DNA of 64,000 bases from Massilia sp. Root418. GTDB lineage: Bacteria > Pseudomonadota > Gammaproteobacteria > Burkholderiales > Burkholderiaceae_D. The position numbers and the translations under genes are program-made. The notes under the pieces were generated by a model. The model saw only the letters and a program-made list of their open reading frames with translations, was not told where the DNA came from and searched no databases. Shown in pieces: positions 61,301 through 64,000 of this stretch (the stretch's first letter is position 1; each line of letters starts with the position of its first letter). The DNA lies in assembly GCF_001425265.1 (NCBI RefSeq), contig NZ_LMEC01000001.1:702036-766035 (forward strand), read 5' to 3'.

Positions 61301-62890
61301 ATGACTTTTCCCACCAATGGACGCTCGTCATCGGTCTGGATGGACGACGCGTCCGAACTCAATTTTCCGCCCCTGCCCGGCGACCTGGACACCGAGGTGT
61401 GCATTATCGGCGCGGGCATAGCCGGCCTGACCACGGCCTACCTGCTGATGAAGGAAGGCAAGCGCGTCACCGTGATCGACGCGCTGGGCGTGGCCGCCGG
61501 CGAAACCGGCCGCACTACGGCGCACTTCTTCCCGCCCGACGAATGGTACGCGGGCCTTGAACACAAGTTCGGCACCGACAAGGCCCGGCTGGTGGCTGGC
61601 GCCTACGCGTCGGCCACCCAGCTGGTCGAGGACATCGTCGCGTGGGAAGCGATACCTTGTTCCTTCGAGCGCCTGGACGGCTATCTGTACAACCTCCCGG
61701 GCAGCGCCACAGACCTGTCCGAAGAATTCCTGGCCGCCAAGCGGGCCGGCGTGCACGTCGACTTCTGCGACCGCGTGCCCGGCCTGAGCTTCGACACCGG
61801 GCCGTGCGTGCGCTATCGGAACCAGGCCCAGTTCCACCCGGTGCAATACCTGGTCGGCCTGGCCGATTGCCTGGTCCGCAACGGCGTCGCCATCTACGGC
61901 CAGACGCCAGCGTCGCAAGTGACCCAGACCAGCCAGGGCGAGTGCGTGAGCACCGCGCACGGGCAGATCCGGGCGGAAACCGTCGTGGTGGCCACCAATA
62001 CGCCGTTCAACAACCGCGTGGTGATGCACACCAAGCAGGCCGGCTACCGCACCTACGTGATCGGGGTGCTGGTCCCCAAAGGCAGCGTGCCGCGCATCCT
62101 GCTGTGGGACACCGGCGACCCTTACTACTACGTCCGCCTGCAGCCGCTATGGCACCACCCCAACCATGAGCTGCTGATCGTGGGCGGCCTGGACCACAAG
62201 GTGGGCCAGGACGTCCACCCCGAGCACCGCTTCCAGGAACTGGAGCAATGGACGCGCGGCCATTTCCCCATGGCGCAATCGGTGGAGTACCAGTGGTCCG
62301 GCGAGGTGATGGAACCGGCCGACGGCCTGGCCTACCTGGGCCGCAACCCGCTCGACAGCGACAGCGTCTACGTCATCACCGGCGATTCCGGCAACGGCAT
62401 GACGCACACCACCATTGGCGCCATGATCATCCGCGACCAGCTGATGAAGCGCCCGAACCCGTGGATCACGCTGTTCGACCCGGCCCGCAAAGCCACCCAC
62501 GGACTGGGCGAATTCGCCAGGGAACAGGCCAACACCCTGTCGCAGTACACGGACTGGGTAAAGGGCGGCGAGGCCGAATCGGCCGCCGAGATCGCGCCGG
62601 GGCAAGGCGCCATCGTGCGCGACGGTACGTCCAAGCTGGCGGTGTACCGCGATGACGGCGGCGGCCTGCACGCCGTCTCGGCCGCGTGCACCCACCTGGG
62701 TTGCCAGGTGCACTGGAATTCCGTGGAGCGCTCATGGGATTGCCCCTGCCACGGCTCCCGCTTCGGCACGGACGGCGCGGTGCTGCACGGACCGGCGCAC
62801 ACCCCGCTGGCGGCGGCCGAGCTGCCTGCAGCCCAGGAAGAGCCAGGCAGGGCCGCCGGCCAGCCAAGGCCGGCATCGCCGCGCCATTGA
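61301..62890 (+). CDS. FAD-dependent oxidoreductase with C-terminal Rieske domain
   Basis: A 529-residue protein. The FAD-binding motif CIIGAGIAGLTTAYLLMKEG lies near residue 34, the DAO-type middle ends with ITGDSGNGMTHTTIGAMI, and a Rieske [2Fe-2S] domain closes the protein (CTHLGCQVHWN and CPCHGSRF). The Rieske-FAD combination passes electrons within one chain. The substrate is unknown. The ATG at 61301 is chosen because GAAAGGAGCC precedes it. An upstream ATG at 61286 has no such site. Confidence 0.9.
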   Translation: MTFPTNGRSSSVWMDDASELNFPPLPGDLDTEVCIIGAGIAGLTTAYLLMKEGKRVTVIDALGVAAGETGRTTAHFFPPDEWYAGLEHKFGTDKARLVAGAYASATQLVEDIVAWEAIPCSFERLDGYLYNLPGSATDLSEEFLAAKRAGVHVDFCDRVPGLSFDTGPCVRYRNQAQFHPVQYLVGLADCLVRNGVAIYGQTPASQVTQTSQGECVSTAHGQIRAETVVVATNTPFNNRVVMHTKQAGYRTYVIGVLVPKGSVPRILLWDTGDPYYYVRLQPLWHHPNHELLIVGGLDHKVGQDVHPEHRFQELEQWTRGHFPMAQSVEYQWSGEVMEPADGLAYLGRNPLDSDSVYVITGDSGNGMTHTTIGAMIIRDQLMKRPNPWITLFDPARKATHGLGEFAREQANTLSQYTDWVKGGEAESAAEIAPGQGAIVRDGTSKLAVYRDDGGGLHAVSAACTHLGCQVHWNSVERSWDCPCHGSRFGTDGAVLHGPAHTPLAAAELPAAQEEPGRAAGQPRPASPRH

Positions 62891-62946
62891 GCGGCCTTCC
62901 GCATGCGCCGGGTCCGGCCGTACCTTGCCGGCCCCCGCAGGCTGCG

Positions 62947-63246
62947 TCACGCCCCCGGCGCGGCCTTGAGGAACGCCAGCCGTTCATCGGTCAACGACGG
63001 CGTGATCTCCAGAATCTCGGCGCCGGCCACGCCTTCCGCCACGAACGGGTCCAGCGCCACCCGCTCCCGCAGCGCCGTGAGCGACGTGTTGTGCGCGATG
63101 ATGGCCCCGCCGGCACTGGGCTGCAGGCTGCCCGCCAGCAGGAATACCCCATCCGCCAAGCCCTTGCCGAGCCAGGCCTTGTGCCCGTCCATGTGCTGGG
63201 GTGCCAGATGCTTGTTGTGTGAAAAGCGCAGTGTTATGACAAACAA
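62947..63246 (-). CDS. YciI-related protein
   Basis: A 99-residue protein of the YCII family (FVITLRFSHNKHLAPQHMDG, HKAWLGKGLADGVFLLAGSL, DPFVAEGVAGAEILEITPSL). These dimeric ferredoxin-like-fold proteins have uncertain catalytic roles. The start is TTG at 63246, with AAAGGAG seven bases before it. It overlaps the TetR gene by 13 bases and is therefore translated with it. Confidence 0.83.
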   Translation of the reverse strand: MFVITLRFSHNKHLAPQHMDGHKAWLGKGLADGVFLLAGSLQPSAGGAIIAHNTSLTALRERVALDPFVAEGVAGAEILEITPSLTDERLAFLKAAPGA

Positions 63247-63809
63247 TTGTTGACTCCTTTTAGCCAGTCGCGCAGGGTGGCGACTTCATTGCGAACAAAC
63301 GCTTCATCACGGAATGCATTGGCCAGCGTGGCAACGCCCTGGCTGCGGGCCAGCACGTGCATGGCCAGGCCATCGGCATCCTTGCCATGTCCGAGCAGTT
63401 CAAACTGCCCGCGCAACCACGCCCGGAAAAGTGACAACACCCGGGATGCGTCTTCCCGCGCCGGGTGACTCAACTTGGCCAGCTCCGTGCAGAGCGTACC
63501 GGCCGGACAGCCGAAATCCATGATCTTGGCCTGGTTCACCAACAGGATGTGGATGAAACAGAGGATGCGCTCCTCCGGGCCAGCGCCGTCCAGCTCCCAG
63601 CGCGCCAGCATCTGCCGCGTCGCGTCCATGCGCGCGCAGATCACCGCGTCGAGAATCTGGTCCTTCGATTTGAAGTGATGGTAAAAGTTGCCGCGCGACA
63701 GACCCACCGCGTCCGCGATATGCGCGAACGACGTCTCTTCAAACCCCTGTTGATAAAACAGCCGGTCGCTTGCTTCGATAATGCGATCGCGTGTCGATTT
63801 GTCGCTCAT
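63234..63809 (-). CDS. TetR-family transcriptional regulator
   Basis: A 191-residue TetR protein with the N-terminal helix-turn-helix RIIEASDRLFYQQGFEETSF, AHIADAVGLSRGNFYHHFKS, KDQILDAVI and an alpha-helical ligand domain. It carries the CPAGTLCTELAKL stretch found in regulators that respond to electrophiles or aldehydes. Two TAGGAC-N4-GTCC operators lie upstream. It is coupled to the YciI-like gene downstream and is divergent from a reading frame at the right edge. Confidence 0.9.
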   Translation of the reverse strand: MSDKSTRDRIIEASDRLFYQQGFEETSFAHIADAVGLSRGNFYHHFKSKDQILDAVICARMDATRQMLARWELDGAGPEERILCFIHILLVNQAKIMDFGCPAGTLCTELAKLSHPAREDASRVLSLFRAWLRGQFELLGHGKDADGLAMHVLARSQGVATLANAFRDEAFVRNEVATLRDWLKGVNNCLS

Positions 63810-63826
63810 TGCCCTTGCCCATCGGT

Positions 63827-63842
63827 TAGGACGGCAGTCCTA
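63827..63842. promoter_or_regulatory. TetR-type operator, copy 1
   Basis: TAGGAC-GGCA-GTCCTA is a perfect inverted repeat just upstream of the TetR start at 63809. A second, slightly degenerate copy follows 26 bases on. Autoregulation is the obvious inference. Confidence 0.68.
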
Positions 63843-63852
63843 GTCCGCATAT

Positions 63853-63868
63853 TAGGACAACTGTCCCA
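63853..63868. promoter_or_regulatory. TetR-type operator, copy 2
   Basis: TAGGAC-AACT-GTCCCA matches copy 1 except for one base in the right arm. The two copies are 26 bases apart, so two dimers could bind side by side and control both the TetR gene and a gene to the right. Confidence 0.6.
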
Positions 63869-63968
63869 GCCATGTCAACAACGCGGCCTGCCGCTGCGGA
63901 CCTGGTGAAACGCTCATCCGATTGATTGAATCAAGGCTCAACCAAGAATTATTGAGGAGTAATCTTAC

Positions 63969-64000
63969 GTGCTCGTCTTAAGCAATAGGGGGCGCATGAA
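63969..64000 (+). CDS. Possible start of a gene cut by the right edge
   Basis: GAGGAG is followed after 9 bases by GTG at 63969, and an in-frame ATG lies at 63996 after AGGGGGCGC. The frame is open to the end. Only 32 bases are visible, so no product can be named. A gene divergent from TetR is expected here. Confidence 0.25.
   Translation, partial: MLVLSNRGRM

Overview
The window is GC-rich, densely packed bacterial DNA. Many start codons are preceded by AGGAGACA-like ribosome-binding sites. Burkholderia-type porin, Liv-type aromatic uptake ABC genes, a PEP-CTERM protein and many c-di-GMP and two-component genes together point to a betaproteobacterium of the Burkholderiales, probably the Oxalobacteraceae (Massilia/Duganella group). 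The taxon is inferred from gene content, not from a marker gene. No rRNA, tRNA, insertion sequence, prophage or CRISPR array was seen, and no gene-free stretch exceeds about 270 bases.

The first 36 kb form a catabolic island for lignin-derived phenolics. pcaB (cut by the left edge) and a fused pcaC-pcaD carry out the lower protocatechuate branch. vanA-vanB with a substrate-binding protein demethylates vanillate and faces a divergent MarR regulator. A livHMGF-type transporter, an IclR regulator, a porin and a second substrate-binding protein follow, tied together by two copies of a 36-bp inverted repeat. A third substrate-binding protein is coupled to a tannase/feruloyl-esterase-like lipoprotein and faces another MarR gene.

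A DmpR/MopR-type sigma-54 activator at 17.0-18.9 kb stands before a 12-kb operon (19.2-31.5 kb). The operon holds a benzaldehyde-type dehydrogenase, a CalA-like coniferyl alcohol dehydrogenase, a DUF1302-DUF1329-YCF48-MMPL envelope module, a carboxylesterase and a thiolase. A near-consensus -24/-12 promoter and a DmpR-like upstream activator site lie in between. Next come a MarR regulator and ech-vdh-fcs (ferulate to vanillin to vanillate). Together the genes describe coniferyl alcohol -> ferulate -> vanillin -> vanillate -> protocatechuate -> 3-oxoadipate. Protocatechuate 3,4-dioxygenase is not in the window.

From 36 to 40 kb lies a small stress cluster: a CBS-nitroreductase fusion, a universal stress protein and a Kef-type antiporter. 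A perfect FNR-type box and two degenerate ones lie upstream of these genes. From 40 to 48.5 kb are a LysR/racemase pair, an NTF2-like secreted protein, a LuxR/hybrid kinase/receiver operon and a two-component-propeller diguanylate cyclase.

From 48.7 to 56.7 kb are an alginate-lyase-like secreted protein with a PEP-CTERM partner, and an opposing operon of an SGNH hydrolase, an unknown membrane-anchored protein and an Lnt-like acyltransferase with a long C-terminal extension. The last 7 kb carry a GAF/GGDEF/EAL protein, a ThuA-like protein, a coiled-coil membrane protein, a Cache protein, a FAD-Rieske oxidoreductase and a TetR/YciI pair with two TetR-type operators.
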